NCBI GenBank assembly: GCA_018667995.1
Contig: JABIQT010000224.1
Coordinates: 1 to 9,539, forward strand
Direction: 5' to 3'
Length of the DNA: 9,539 nucleotides
Source: Candidatus Latescibacterota bacterium
GTDB lineage: Bacteria; JAAXHH01; JABIQT01
Made by a program: the position numbers and the translations under genes. Positions within the stretch are counted from its first letter, which is position 1. Each line of letters begins with the position of its first letter. Positions 1 through 7,071 of the stretch are shown here, one piece after another. The notes beneath the pieces are model-generated. The model had not been told where the DNA came from and did not search any database. It worked only from the letters and a program-made list of their open reading frames with translations.

Positions 1-889
1 CAGTCTCAGTGAGACGCTGCTCCGAACATGCCCACTAATCTTGACGGGCCTCGCCGTGGCTGTTGCGTTCCGGTGTGGAATATGGAATATCGGTGCCGAA
101 GGTCAGTTTCTAATGGGTGCGCTGGCTGCTGCTGCGATTGCTCCGGTTCTATCAGAATCACCTGACTATATCGGAACTCCGGCCATTCTTCTGATTGGTA
201 CATTGGCAGGTTCCTTGTGGGCAGGTCTGGCAGGATGGCTTAAAGTCTCCCGGCACGTCCAGGAGGTAATAAGTACCATCATGCTGAACTTTGTGGCGAT
301 TCAGCTTTTAGGTTATGCGGTTCATGGTCCGCTTATGGAAGCGTCGGGTCAGTTCCCGCAAACAGATCTACTCGGAGATGGCTTGCGTCTGAGCAGACTG
401 TTCGGATCGAATCGAGTCCATTCAGGCATGCTGTTGGCGCTTGTGTGTACGGCCAGTGTTTGGGTTTTCCTTTTTCGCACGGTCGCCGGTTACAGGATCC
501 GCGCTGTCGGGATAAATGTTGAGGCCGCAAAATCAGCCGGTGTCGACTCGAGGCAGACGGTACTCATGGCCATGTTGCTAAGTGGCGGTTTGGCCGGGCT
601 TGCCGGGGCGGTTGAATTCACCGGAGTTACGTATCGACTCTATGACCAATTCGGAAGCGGATTCGGATACACGGCCATAGCCGTCGCCCTACTGGGGCGA
701 TTGAATCCAACGGGCATTCTGCCGGCGGCATTACTATTTGGAGCTCTTGCGGCAGGAGCCAATGGCATGCAGCGGGAGGCAGGCGTCTCAGCGGTGTTGG
801 TTTATGTGATTCAGGGGCTGATACTGCTCTTCGTGGTCGTAGCGGCGGTCTACGAGCGGAGACGACCTCGGCGAGGGGCGGGTAGCTAG
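1..889 (+). CDS. ABC transporter permease, nucleoside/BMP type (5' partial)
   Basis: This is an inner-membrane permease subunit of the BPD_transp_2 family, the type that works with BMP lipoproteins to import purine nucleosides or related small molecules. The open frame runs back to base 2 with no stop. The residues before the TTG at 41 (ETLLRTCPLILTGLAVAVAF) match the normal interior of these permeases, so the gene is cut by the window edge and TTG 41 is not the start. The family signature GIWNIGAEGQ follows, then repeated hydrophobic segments, a central cytoplasmic-loop pattern (YRIRAVGINVEAAKSAGV) and a basic C-terminus (RRRPRRG). The stop TAG at 887-889 overlaps the next permease's GTG by one base, so the two are translationally coupled. 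The substrate cannot be read from the permease. The ATPase and binding lipoprotein are not in view and should lie upstream. Confidence 0.93.
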   Translation, partial: SLSETLLRTCPLILTGLAVAVAFRCGIWNIGAEGQFLMGALAAAAIAPVLSESPDYIGTPAILLIGTLAGSLWAGLAGWLKVSRHVQEVISTIMLNFVAIQLLGYAVHGPLMEASGQFPQTDLLGDGLRLSRLFGSNRVHSGMLLALVCTASVWVFLFRTVAGYRIRAVGINVEAAKSAGVDSRQTVLMAMLLSGGLAGLAGAVEFTGVTYRLYDQFGSGFGYTAIAVALLGRLNPTGILPAALLFGALAAGANGMQREAGVSAVLVYVIQGLILLFVVVAAVYERRRPRRGAGS

Positions 890-1812
890 TGGATGTTGTC
901 ATATTCGCCGGAATTGCTCACGCGGGCGCCAGTTTTGCGCTGCCGCTATTACTGGCCGCTCTGGGTGAGATATTTGCTGAGAGATCCGGCGTCGTCAATA
1001 TAGGCCTTGAAGGTATGATGCTGTCCGGAGCACTCGGCGGCATGATAGGGTCGTATTTCACGGGCAGCGCCTGGTTGGGGCTGGGAATCGGAATGGCGAC
1101 CGGGGTGTTTTTGGCTGTGATTTTCAGCACCGCCGCTGTGCACTTCGGGGCAGATCAGATCGTGGCTGGCACGGCCGTGAATATCCTCGCATTAGGGCTC
1201 ACAGGCGTAGTCTATAGAAGGGTCTTCGGAATCACGGGCAGCACCCTATCCGTCGAGTCGTTTGATGCTGTCGAGATACCCTTGATTCATGATCTTCCTA
1301 TGGTAGGTGCACTTTTCTCGGGCCATACGCCACCGGTTTATATTGGATTTCTGTTGGTACCGATCGCAGCATGGGTACTATTCAGGACGACGTTGGGGAT
1401 TAAGATCCGCGCCGTTGGGGAGCACCCTCTCGCGGCTGACACGGCCGGAATCAGAGTTCAGTTCATTCGGCATGGATGCACGCTTTTCAGTGGGGCAATG
1501 GCTGGATGTGCAGGCGCCTATCTTTCCGTCGCACATGCCAATACTTTTGTAGAGGGAATGTCTGCTGGCCGCGGGTTCATCGCTCTGGCCATCGTTATTT
1601 TCGGGCGCTGGCATCCGTTCTGGGCGCTGGGAGCCGCACTTCTGTTTGGGATAGCAAACGCATTGCAGTTTCAATTTCAAGCCGCAGGATCGGCCGTGCC
1701 CTACCAGTTTTTCTTGATGTTACCATATTTGCTCACGCTACTGGTCCTCGTCATTTTTGCTAGTCGGACATATCCACCTGCGGCGCTCGCAAGGGCATAC
1801 GCTCGAAGATGA
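889..1812 (+). CDS. ABC transporter permease, nucleoside/BMP type (second subunit)
   Basis: This is the partner permease of the same importer, in the YufQ/NupQ-like branch of the BPD_transp_2 family. The signature RSGVVNIGLEGMMLSGAL is present near residues 32-50, followed by glycine- and alanine-rich membrane helices and the conserved loop GIKIRAVGEHPLAADTAGI, where the ATPase usually docks. Its 307 residues are a normal full length. I take the GTG at 889 as start because it overlaps the upstream TAG by one base and GAGGGG at 873-878 sits ten bases before it. This is a strict two-gene coupling typical of heterodimeric permeases in this family. Known family members import nucleosides or purine-like compounds, and whether this one does is inference. 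The pterin genes that follow after 63 bases leave open a pteridine or methylated purine substrate. Confidence 0.93.
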   Translation: MDVVIFAGIAHAGASFALPLLLAALGEIFAERSGVVNIGLEGMMLSGALGGMIGSYFTGSAWLGLGIGMATGVFLAVIFSTAAVHFGADQIVAGTAVNILALGLTGVVYRRVFGITGSTLSVESFDAVEIPLIHDLPMVGALFSGHTPPVYIGFLLVPIAAWVLFRTTLGIKIRAVGEHPLAADTAGIRVQFIRHGCTLFSGAMAGCAGAYLSVAHANTFVEGMSAGRGFIALAIVIFGRWHPFWALGAALLFGIANALQFQFQAAGSAVPYQFFLMLPYLLTLLVLVIFASRTYPPAALARAYARR

Positions 1813-1875
1813 TCTCAGATCCGTCGTCATTTAGATGTTCAGAATTGCTCAATTCACCAAGGTCGTAACCGACAT

Positions 1876-2709
1876 ATGATGTATCTTTCTCGGCGCATTC
1901 GCTTTTCTGCCGCACACAGTTGTAGAATTGCAGATTGGACTAATATCCAGAACGCGCAGGCTTTCGGTAAGTGCGGTGTGGGCACAGGCCACGGTCACGA
2001 TTACCTCTGTGAGGTCACTATTGAGGGGCCGATTGAGGCTCGAACGGGCATTGTTGTAAATCTCGTTGATGTCAAGCAGGTGCTGTTGGAAACAGTAGGT
2101 GTGCTTGATTCTTCACACCTCAATCATGATATGGCCGAGTTTAAAAATGCTATACCGACAACAGAGCTTGTGGCGGGAGTCCTATGGGAAAGAATCGTAT
2201 CATCGGAGGTCGACTTTCATCTCCGTCGTATCCGCCTTTATCAGGATCGCACCCGATTTGTAGATTATCACGGAGGGACTGAGATGGTGTACGTAACCCG
2301 ACAGATTGAGTTCAGTGCTGCGCACAGGTTACACAGTCCGGAGCTTAGTGACGAAGAGAATGCCGCAATATTCGGGAAATGTAATAATCCCAATGGTCAC
2401 GGTCATAACTACCGGCTTGAAGTGACGGTGCGTGGTTCAGTAGACCCAACAACCGGTACGGTTATAGGTGTCGGAGAAATGGATGATATACTGGATATGG
2501 AAGTGATGAGGCGATTCGATCATCGGAATCTCAATGAGGATCTGGAAGAGTTCAAACAGCTCAATCCAACCTCAGAGGAATTTTCCCGGGTGATCTGGAA
2601 TCATCTGCTGCCTCGTTTTAACAAAGTGGAGTTGTACAAAATTCGACTTGTGGAAACCGCCAACAATGCCTTTGAATACTACGGAGATAATCATGAACGA
2701 CCCTATTGA
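1876..2709 (+). CDS. Tandem two-domain 6-pyruvoyl-tetrahydropterin synthase-like protein
   Basis: The enzyme family (PTPS/QueD, COG0720) converts dihydroneopterin triphosphate to 6-pyruvoyl- or 6-carboxy-tetrahydropterin. The 277-residue protein contains two copies, about 1-135 and 137-277, each near the length of a normal single-domain enzyme. The C-terminal copy is complete: zinc ligands H150, H175 and H177, catalytic C169 in a Cys-x5-His-Gly-His motif, D215-H216, and E260 in RLVET. Its text ([18 protein letters not shown]) is strikingly like animal PTPS. The N-terminal copy keeps zinc ligands H14, H39 and H41, and C33 and D78, but has Ser79 where the catalytic His belongs and Gln123 where the pterin-binding Glu belongs. 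The start is ATG 1876, with AAGG at 1859-1862 as a weak ribosome binding site. The gene overlaps folE, which makes its substrate. The Cys-x5-HGH spacing favours true PTPS over QueD (Cys-x3). The final pterin product is unknown. Confidence 0.92.
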   Translation: MMYLSRRIRFSAAHSCRIADWTNIQNAQAFGKCGVGTGHGHDYLCEVTIEGPIEARTGIVVNLVDVKQVLLETVGVLDSSHLNHDMAEFKNAIPTTELVAGVLWERIVSSEVDFHLRRIRLYQDRTRFVDYHGGTEMVYVTRQIEFSAAHRLHSPELSDEENAAIFGKCNNPNGHGHNYRLEVTVRGSVDPTTGTVIGVGEMDDILDMEVMRRFDHRNLNEDLEEFKQLNPTSEEFSRVIWNHLLPRFNKVELYKIRLVETANNAFEYYGDNHERPY

Positions 2710-3250
2710 ACCGTTGATTGAGGGATTACTCCGTGAGGTCGGCGAGGACGTTGATAGGGAAGGACTATCGCAGACACCCGGTCGGGTCGCCCGATCTATG
2801 AGATATCTCACGTCCGGTTACCAGCAGGATGCCAGAAGCGTACTCAATAATGCGGTGTTTGAGGGCGAGGATTACGACGAAATGGTGGTCGTCAGGGATA
2901 TTGAGTTCTATTCACTGTGTGAACATCATATGCTGCCCTTTTTCGGAAAGTGTCACATCGCCTATTTGCCGGACAAACGGATCATTGGATTGAGCAAGGT
3001 TGCCCGACTGGTGGAGATATTTTCCCGGCGTCTACAGGTACAGGAGAGGTTGACCACTCAAATCGCTCAAACCATGCAGGAATGGGTTAAGCCCAAGGGC
3101 GTCGGCGTCGTCATGGATGCGTCACATTTGTGCATGATGATGCGGGGCGTCCAGAAGCAGAACTCAAGCGCTACCACCAGCGCTATGCTGGGCACATTCC
3201 GTGCGGATCGGGGGACAAGGACTGAGTTTCTTGAGCTCATACGCAGATAG
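2693..3250 (+). CDS. folE: GTP cyclohydrolase I (FolE)
   Basis: This enzyme converts GTP to 7,8-dihydroneopterin triphosphate, the first step of folate and biopterin synthesis, in the cytosol as a homodecamer. All three zinc ligands are visible: C76 and H79 in SLCEHHM, and C147 in SHLCMMMRG. Other family hallmarks are [44 protein letters not shown] (split across residues 88-120) and the C-terminal RTEFLELI. The frame is open from 2648, but I choose ATG 2693, with GGAG at 2683-2686, because it gives the usual short N-terminus and 185 residues, a normal length. The start lies 17 bases inside the end of the PTPS gene, so the two are translationally coupled and their products act in sequence. A chromosomal housekeeping folE probably exists elsewhere; this copy looks dedicated to the island (inference). 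Confidence 0.97.
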   Translation: MNDPIEPLIEGLLREVGEDVDREGLSQTPGRVARSMRYLTSGYQQDARSVLNNAVFEGEDYDEMVVVRDIEFYSLCEHHMLPFFGKCHIAYLPDKRIIGLSKVARLVEIFSRRLQVQERLTTQIAQTMQEWVKPKGVGVVMDASHLCMMMRGVQKQNSSATTSAMLGTFRADRGTRTEFLELIRR

Positions 3251-3268
3251 GTCCGTGGAGGCGGTATC

Positions 3269-3280
3269 ATGATCAATCAT
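3269..3280 (+). promoter_or_regulatory. Short inverted repeat ATGATcaATCAT before the glcD-like gene
   Basis: A perfect 5-base inverted repeat with a 2-base centre lies 33 bases upstream of the oxidase start and overlaps the beginning of the small leader ORF. It is the only clear palindrome in this gap. It could be a half-site-type operator, but the short arms make chance likely. Confidence 0.15.
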
Positions 3281-3316
3281 TTTCCTGGTTTGGGTAAGAA
3301 CAGGAGTCAGTCATGA
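3269..3316 (+). CDS. Possible 15-codon leader ORF coupled to the glcD-like gene
   Basis: In the 62-base gap after folE, a perfect GGAGG (3257-3261) stands seven bases before an ATG that opens a 15-residue frame, MINHFPGLGKNRSQS. Its TGA stop (3314-3316) overlaps the ATG of the next gene as ATGA. The arrangement is what a coupled leader peptide would look like. No codon run suggests classical amino-acid attenuation. A chance occurrence is quite possible, and only the ribosome binding site and the coupling support it. Confidence 0.3.
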   Translation: MINHFPGLGKNRSQS

Positions 3317-4755
3317 CCAAGGACGCATTGGTTGCGGCGCTGGTTACGCTCGTAGGACGAGATGGCGTGATCGACGCCCCCGACGAACTGATCGTGTATG
3401 AGTGTGACGGGCTTACCATCGACAAAAACGCCCCTCATGTTGTGGTGTTACCTACGACCACAGAACAGGTATCCGCCGTAGTCAGGTTGCTTAATGAGGC
3501 CGAGGTCCCTTTCGTGGCACGAGGAGCCGGTACCGGCCTCAGCGGTGGAAGTCTCCCTCCCGACGGTGGCGTTATGATTACCATGACGCGTATGAACCGC
3601 ATACTTGAGGTTGATTTCAGCAATCGTAGGGCCTTGGTCGAACCGGGTGTGGTAAATCTGCATCTATCGAATGAGGTGGCAGCAAGGGGATATCATTATG
3701 TGCCCGATCCTTCAAGCCAATATTCATGCACGATTGGTGGAAACATCGCGGAAAACTCCGGCGGTCCCCATACCTTGAAATACGGAGTAACTACCAATCA
3801 TACGCTGGGCATGGAGGTCGTACTGCCTGACGGTGAAGTAGTCTGGCTGGGTGGCAAGACGGACGATACTCCGGGGTACGATTTAAGAGGGTTATTCATT
3901 GGCTCCGAGGGAATGCTTGGAATCGTGACAAAGGCTTGGGTACGACTCGTTAAGCTCCCACAGACCTTTCGCACCTTTCTTGCCGTTTTCGATACCATCG
4001 AAGATGCCACGAATACCGTTTCGGATCTCATAGCCAAGGGGATCGTACCTGCAGCTCTGGAAATGATTGATCAGGTCGTAATAGGAGCGGTAGAGGCTGC
4101 ATTTCATGTGGGATTTCCACTGGATGCCGAGGCTGTGCTTATAATCGAACTGGATGGACTGGAAGCGGGCATGGAAAGTCAGGCCAAACTGGTGACCGAT
4201 ATCTGTGAGGCGAATAACATGCGTGATCTTCGTCTGGCCAGTGACGGTGCTGAAAGAGACCTGATCTGGAAAAGCAGAAAGCGTGCATTTGGGGCTCTGG
4301 GACGGCTCAGCCCCAGTTATTATACGCAGGACGGTGTTGTCCCTCGCACAAAGCTACCGGATATTATGCGGGTGATAAAGGCCGCTCAGGAGAAATACGG
4401 TCTCTTAATCGGAAATGTATTTCATGCCGGAGACGGAAATATCCATCCCTGTATATGCTATGATGAGAACGATACAGGTATGATTAAGAAAGCTGTGGAC
4501 GCCAGCGCTGAGATTCTGAAAGCCTGCATTGAAATGGGAGGGTCCGTCACCGGTGAGCACGGTATTGGAGCGGAGAAAATGGATTTCATGCCGCTTCTCT
4601 TCTCCGAGGCCGATATGCGTGCCATGACCAGTGTGAAAGAGATATTTGATGGAGCTAATCTCTGCAATCCGGGTAAGGTATTTCCAACGGATAGGTCATG
4701 CATTGGATGTGGCGTGGAGGAACTGAAACCTATGAAACGCCAGGCTGCGATGTGA
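3313..4755 (+). CDS. FAD-binding 2-hydroxyacid oxidase/dehydrogenase, GlcD-like
   Basis: This is a member of the glycolate oxidase GlcD / D-lactate dehydrogenase / D-2-hydroxyglutarate dehydrogenase family, which oxidises a 2-hydroxyacid to the 2-oxoacid using FAD. The PCMH-type FAD domain covers about residues 35-215: VARGAGTGLSGGSLPPDGG (68-86), PDPSSQYSCTIGGNIAENSG (131-150) and GLFIGSEGMLGIVT (193-206). The C-terminal oxidase domain has the family's metal and substrate residues: R345 in DGVVPRTKLP, H371 and H378 in HAGDGNIH, E415-H416 in TGEHGIG, and NPGKVFP (452-458). The 480 residues are full length. The start is ATG 3313 with AGGAG at 3302-3306. No GlcE or GlcF partner gene is adjacent, so electrons must leave by another route or from a distant partner. 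The tail carries an unusual Cys463-x2-Cys466 pair. The exact hydroxyacid cannot be told from sequence. Confidence 0.93.
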   Translation: MTKDALVAALVTLVGRDGVIDAPDELIVYECDGLTIDKNAPHVVVLPTTTEQVSAVVRLLNEAEVPFVARGAGTGLSGGSLPPDGGVMITMTRMNRILEVDFSNRRALVEPGVVNLHLSNEVAARGYHYVPDPSSQYSCTIGGNIAENSGGPHTLKYGVTTNHTLGMEVVLPDGEVVWLGGKTDDTPGYDLRGLFIGSEGMLGIVTKAWVRLVKLPQTFRTFLAVFDTIEDATNTVSDLIAKGIVPAALEMIDQVVIGAVEAAFHVGFPLDAEAVLIIELDGLEAGMESQAKLVTDICEANNMRDLRLASDGAERDLIWKSRKRAFGALGRLSPSYYTQDGVVPRTKLPDIMRVIKAAQEKYGLLIGNVFHAGDGNIHPCICYDENDTGMIKKAVDASAEILKACIEMGGSVTGEHGIGAEKMDFMPLLFSEADMRAMTSVKEIFDGANLCNPGKVFPTDRSCIGCGVEELKPMKRQAAM

Positions 4756-4903
4756 AACGTGCCACCGTAAAGACTCAGGCTCCTGATTCGCCGTTTTTTC
4801 GCGGTCCATCATAGTGCCGCCGCTGTTGCAAGGATTTTTCGGCAGGTGAAATCTTCACTCTGACCAAGTGTACTCTAAGACCTTATCAAGAAGGAAGGAA
4901 TCC

Positions 4904-5893
4904 ATGGCCCATAAGATTCTGCTGACGAGCCAGTTCAAGAATGACGAGTTTGCATCCGAGGAGCGACAGAAGGGATTAGCATTCTTGTCCACATTGGGAC
5001 AACTGGTAGATGAGCCGGAAACACTCGGGGTGGGCGACGCAGAAGGCGTCATCGCTTCTATTGCTAGTTCGTCCTATTATTCGGATGATTTCTACAAGGC
5101 CGCGACCGATTTGCGTGTGGTAGCGCGTTGGGGCGTCGGATTCGACCAGGTGAATGTCCCCGCTGCAACACGAAATGGAGTGATCATTACGGTTACCCCA
5201 GTGCATATGGATGCAGTCGCGGAATACACCGTTGCTCAATGGATGGCAACTCTGAAGCGAGTGTACACACTGAATCATCTTTCGCACGGGGGAGACTTTT
5301 CAATCATTCGGACCTATGAGGCGCAATACACCACGCTGGGGCTCTACGGTTGTGGCAGGATTGGCCAGGAGGTTGCCCAAAGGGTACAGGCCCTTCTCGG
5401 AGAGAACGGCCGCCTTCTCATGTACGACCTTCGCCCTGACATTGAAGAAGTAGCGGAGAAATACAGTGCCGAGGTAGTGGCTTCGCCCGAGGAGTTATTT
5501 GAAAGATCTGATACCGTATCACTACACGTGTCGGGTGACGATACAATCGTCGACTACGATCTGCTATGCCGCATGCAGCCGCATGCCTCGTTGATAAACC
5601 CGTCTCGCGGAAACCTGGTGAACGATGATGATGTCAATCGTGCAATCAATGAGGGTAAACTGTGCTATTATGTAGTGGACGATCCGGTGAATGGTCCGCG
5701 TGAGATCCACAAGGATAACTCACGGATCATATGCACGAACCACAATGCCGGAATCACCGTGGAATCAACAAAGCGGCTCGATGCAAAAGGTATAGAACAG
5801 GTCGCTGACGCTATTCAGGGACGGTTGCCGCAACACATCCTGAATCCCGAAGTGCTGGAACATGATCGTGTGAAAAGTTGGCGCATTGGATGA
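4904..5893 (+). CDS. D-isomer 2-hydroxyacid dehydrogenase family protein
   Basis: This is an NAD(P)-dependent oxidoreductase of the phosphoglycerate/D-2-hydroxyacid dehydrogenase family, 329 residues, close to the usual length. The Rossmann motif GCGRIG is at 149-154, with acidic D175 at the end of the second strand favouring NAD over NADP. The substrate loop ARWGVGFDQVNV (74-85), the catalytic Arg R235 in INPSRGNLVN and the catalytic His H280 in NHNAGIT are present. The segment that normally reads DVFxxEP is DDPVNGP at 259-265, so the acid partner of the catalytic His is replaced by Gly264; the nearest acid is E267. I choose ATG 4904 over earlier in-frame starts because AAGGAAGG (4891-4898) precedes it and the protein begins MAHKILLTSQ. 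It lies 148 bases after the oxidase gene. It could reduce the oxidase's 2-oxoacid product or act on a related substrate (inference). Confidence 0.9.
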   Translation: MAHKILLTSQFKNDEFASEERQKGLAFLSTLGQLVDEPETLGVGDAEGVIASIASSSYYSDDFYKAATDLRVVARWGVGFDQVNVPAATRNGVIITVTPVHMDAVAEYTVAQWMATLKRVYTLNHLSHGGDFSIIRTYEAQYTTLGLYGCGRIGQEVAQRVQALLGENGRLLMYDLRPDIEEVAEKYSAEVVASPEELFERSDTVSLHVSGDDTIVDYDLLCRMQPHASLINPSRGNLVNDDDVNRAINEGKLCYYVVDDPVNGPREIHKDNSRIICTNHNAGITVESTKRLDAKGIEQVADAIQGRLPQHILNPEVLEHDRVKSWRIG

Positions 5894-5898
5894 TGATA

Positions 5899-5927
5899 TT
5901 GCAATGGTAGAGAATTGAGCTTATATT
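5899..5927 (+). promoter_or_regulatory. Candidate sigma-70-type promoter ahead of the ApbA/PanE-family gene
   Basis: TTGCAA (5899-5904) and TATATT (5922-5927) are separated by exactly 17 bases, matching four and five of six positions of the standard -35 and -10 boxes. It sits at the start of the longest gap in the window (188 bases). Transcription would begin near 5934, leaving a leader of about 150 bases before the TTG start at 6082. I saw no known riboswitch motif in that leader. Confidence 0.4.
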
Positions 5928-6081
5928 GACGCGCTGAATTCCTCATCCGGCGGGGACCTCTGTGCCGCACTCGGTAAGCTACGCGTCAGTACGAGGGGCA
6001 AGCTGTCAAAGACATCACGTAAAACCTACGGGCTATCAACAATCTATTGCATGGGTGCGACGAGCAAAGCGGGAGGCGATT

Positions 6082-7026
6082 TTGCGAATAGCTGTATACG
6101 GTACGGGCGGTGTGGGAGGCTACTATGGTGGTCGTCTTGCGGAAGCAGGCGAGGACGTAGTTTTCATCGCGCGTGGGGAACACCTCGCGGCCTTGCTTGA
6201 TCAAGGACTGCGTGTAGACAGTACCAAAGGAGACTTCATCGTAACACCGGTCGAAGCGACCGATGACCCGGCAGCAGTAGGCAAGGTAGACGTGGTAATG
6301 GTCTGCGTAAAGTGTTGGCAGGTTCCCGAAGCCGCGGAAGCCATACGGCCGATGATCGGCCCAGATACCTACGTGCTGCCGATGGAGAATGGTGTAGAGG
6401 CCCCAGGGCAACTCGCAGAGATACTAGGCTGGAATCATGTTTTGGGTGGTGTATGTGGCATCGTCTCATTCAAGGCCGGACCGGGGCACATCCAGCATGT
6501 GGCCTACGAACCGTTTGTGAATTTCGGAGAATGGGACAATCGCAGGAGTGACCGTGTGGATCGACTCTATGAAGCCTTCTCGCGGGCGAAGGGCTTGATC
6601 GTTGCGGCTCCTGATGATATCCAGGCGGCCATGTGGCGAAAGTACATACTGATCGCTTCCTGGAGCGGTATCGGTGCTGTGACCAGGGCACCAATTGGTG
6701 CGGTTCGTAGCGTACCCGGTACACGGAGACTACTCGAAAGAGCAATGGAGGAGATTCATGAGGTAGCAAGGGCCATGAATGTGCTTCTCCCAGATGATAT
6801 TGTAGCCATAACCATGGCCACGCTTGACAGCGTAGAATACGGCGGTACAGCTTCTATGCAGAGAGACGTAATGGCCGGGCGGCTGTCGGAATTGGAGAAT
6901 CAAGTGGGTGCCATTGTCAGGATGGGGGAGTCTACCGGGGTGGATACTCCCGTTAATTCATTCATCTACAATAGTCTGAACCCGATGGAACAACAGGTAC
7001 GTGGAGATCTCAGTTTCGAGGAGTGA
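6082..7026 (+). CDS. Ketopantoate reductase (ApbA/PanE) family oxidoreductase
   Basis: This is an NADPH-type 2-oxoacid reductase fold, 314 residues. The N-terminal Rossmann motif is MRIAVYGTGGVGGYYGGRLA, with the glycine loop at 7-13. ENG at 102-104 corresponds to the conserved NG of the cofactor site. In the helical C-terminal domain the catalytic Lys is K187 in MWRKYILIASWSG, and SMQRD (258-262) and E270 or E272 match the substrate and acid region. Two Asn residues that usually follow the Lys in pantoate-making enzymes are Ile191 and Ser195, so the substrate is probably not ketopantoate. The frame is open from GTG 5962, but the true start is taken as TTG 6082: GGGAGG (6071-6076) lies five bases before it and the Rossmann strand begins immediately, while the 40 residues upstream look non-coding. 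Its island neighbours suggest a dedicated 2-oxoacid reduction. Confidence 0.88.
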   Translation: MRIAVYGTGGVGGYYGGRLAEAGEDVVFIARGEHLAALLDQGLRVDSTKGDFIVTPVEATDDPAAVGKVDVVMVCVKCWQVPEAAEAIRPMIGPDTYVLPMENGVEAPGQLAEILGWNHVLGGVCGIVSFKAGPGHIQHVAYEPFVNFGEWDNRRSDRVDRLYEAFSRAKGLIVAAPDDIQAAMWRKYILIASWSGIGAVTRAPIGAVRSVPGTRRLLERAMEEIHEVARAMNVLLPDDIVAITMATLDSVEYGGTASMQRDVMAGRLSELENQVGAIVRMGESTGVDTPVNSFIYNSLNPMEQQVRGDLSFEE

Positions 7027-7071
7027 TCCGTTCGGCATCTTGAGTAGTCGCGACAGAGTACGGGAGCGTTA

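Noticed and set aside
1813-1875. Extra small gene or terminator between the permease and the PTPS
   Set aside because: The 63 bases hold no ribosome-binding-site-led frame and no clear hairpin, so they read as a simple intergenic spacer.
2648-2692. Upstream in-frame start for folE
   Set aside because: It would lie further inside the PTPS gene without a ribosome binding site, and ATG 2693 with GGAG gives the usual protein length.
4815-4858. Possible terminator after the oxidase (TGCCG/CGGCA and GTGAA/TTCAC pairs)
   Set aside because: Stems are only five base pairs, one with a 20-base loop, and no U-run follows directly, so this is not a convincing rho-independent terminator.
4868-4903. Upstream in-frame start for the D-2-hydroxyacid dehydrogenase
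   Set aside because: AAGGAAGG at 4891-4898 serves ATG 4904, and the protein then begins directly with the expected first strand.
4976-5287. 103-residue open frame on the minus strand
   Set aside because: It lies wholly antisense to the dehydrogenase, is rich in His, Cys and Ser without any family pattern, and has no supporting start signal.
5962-6081. 40-residue N-terminal extension of the ApbA/PanE-family protein from GTG 5962
   Set aside because: It precedes the Rossmann strand that normally begins these proteins, has no good ribosome binding site and looks non-coding. GGGAGG directly before TTG 6082 marks a better start.
5928-6081. Cobalamin, SAM, SAH or tetrahydrofolate riboswitch in the long leader
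   Set aside because: I looked for the conserved core sequences of these classes and found none.
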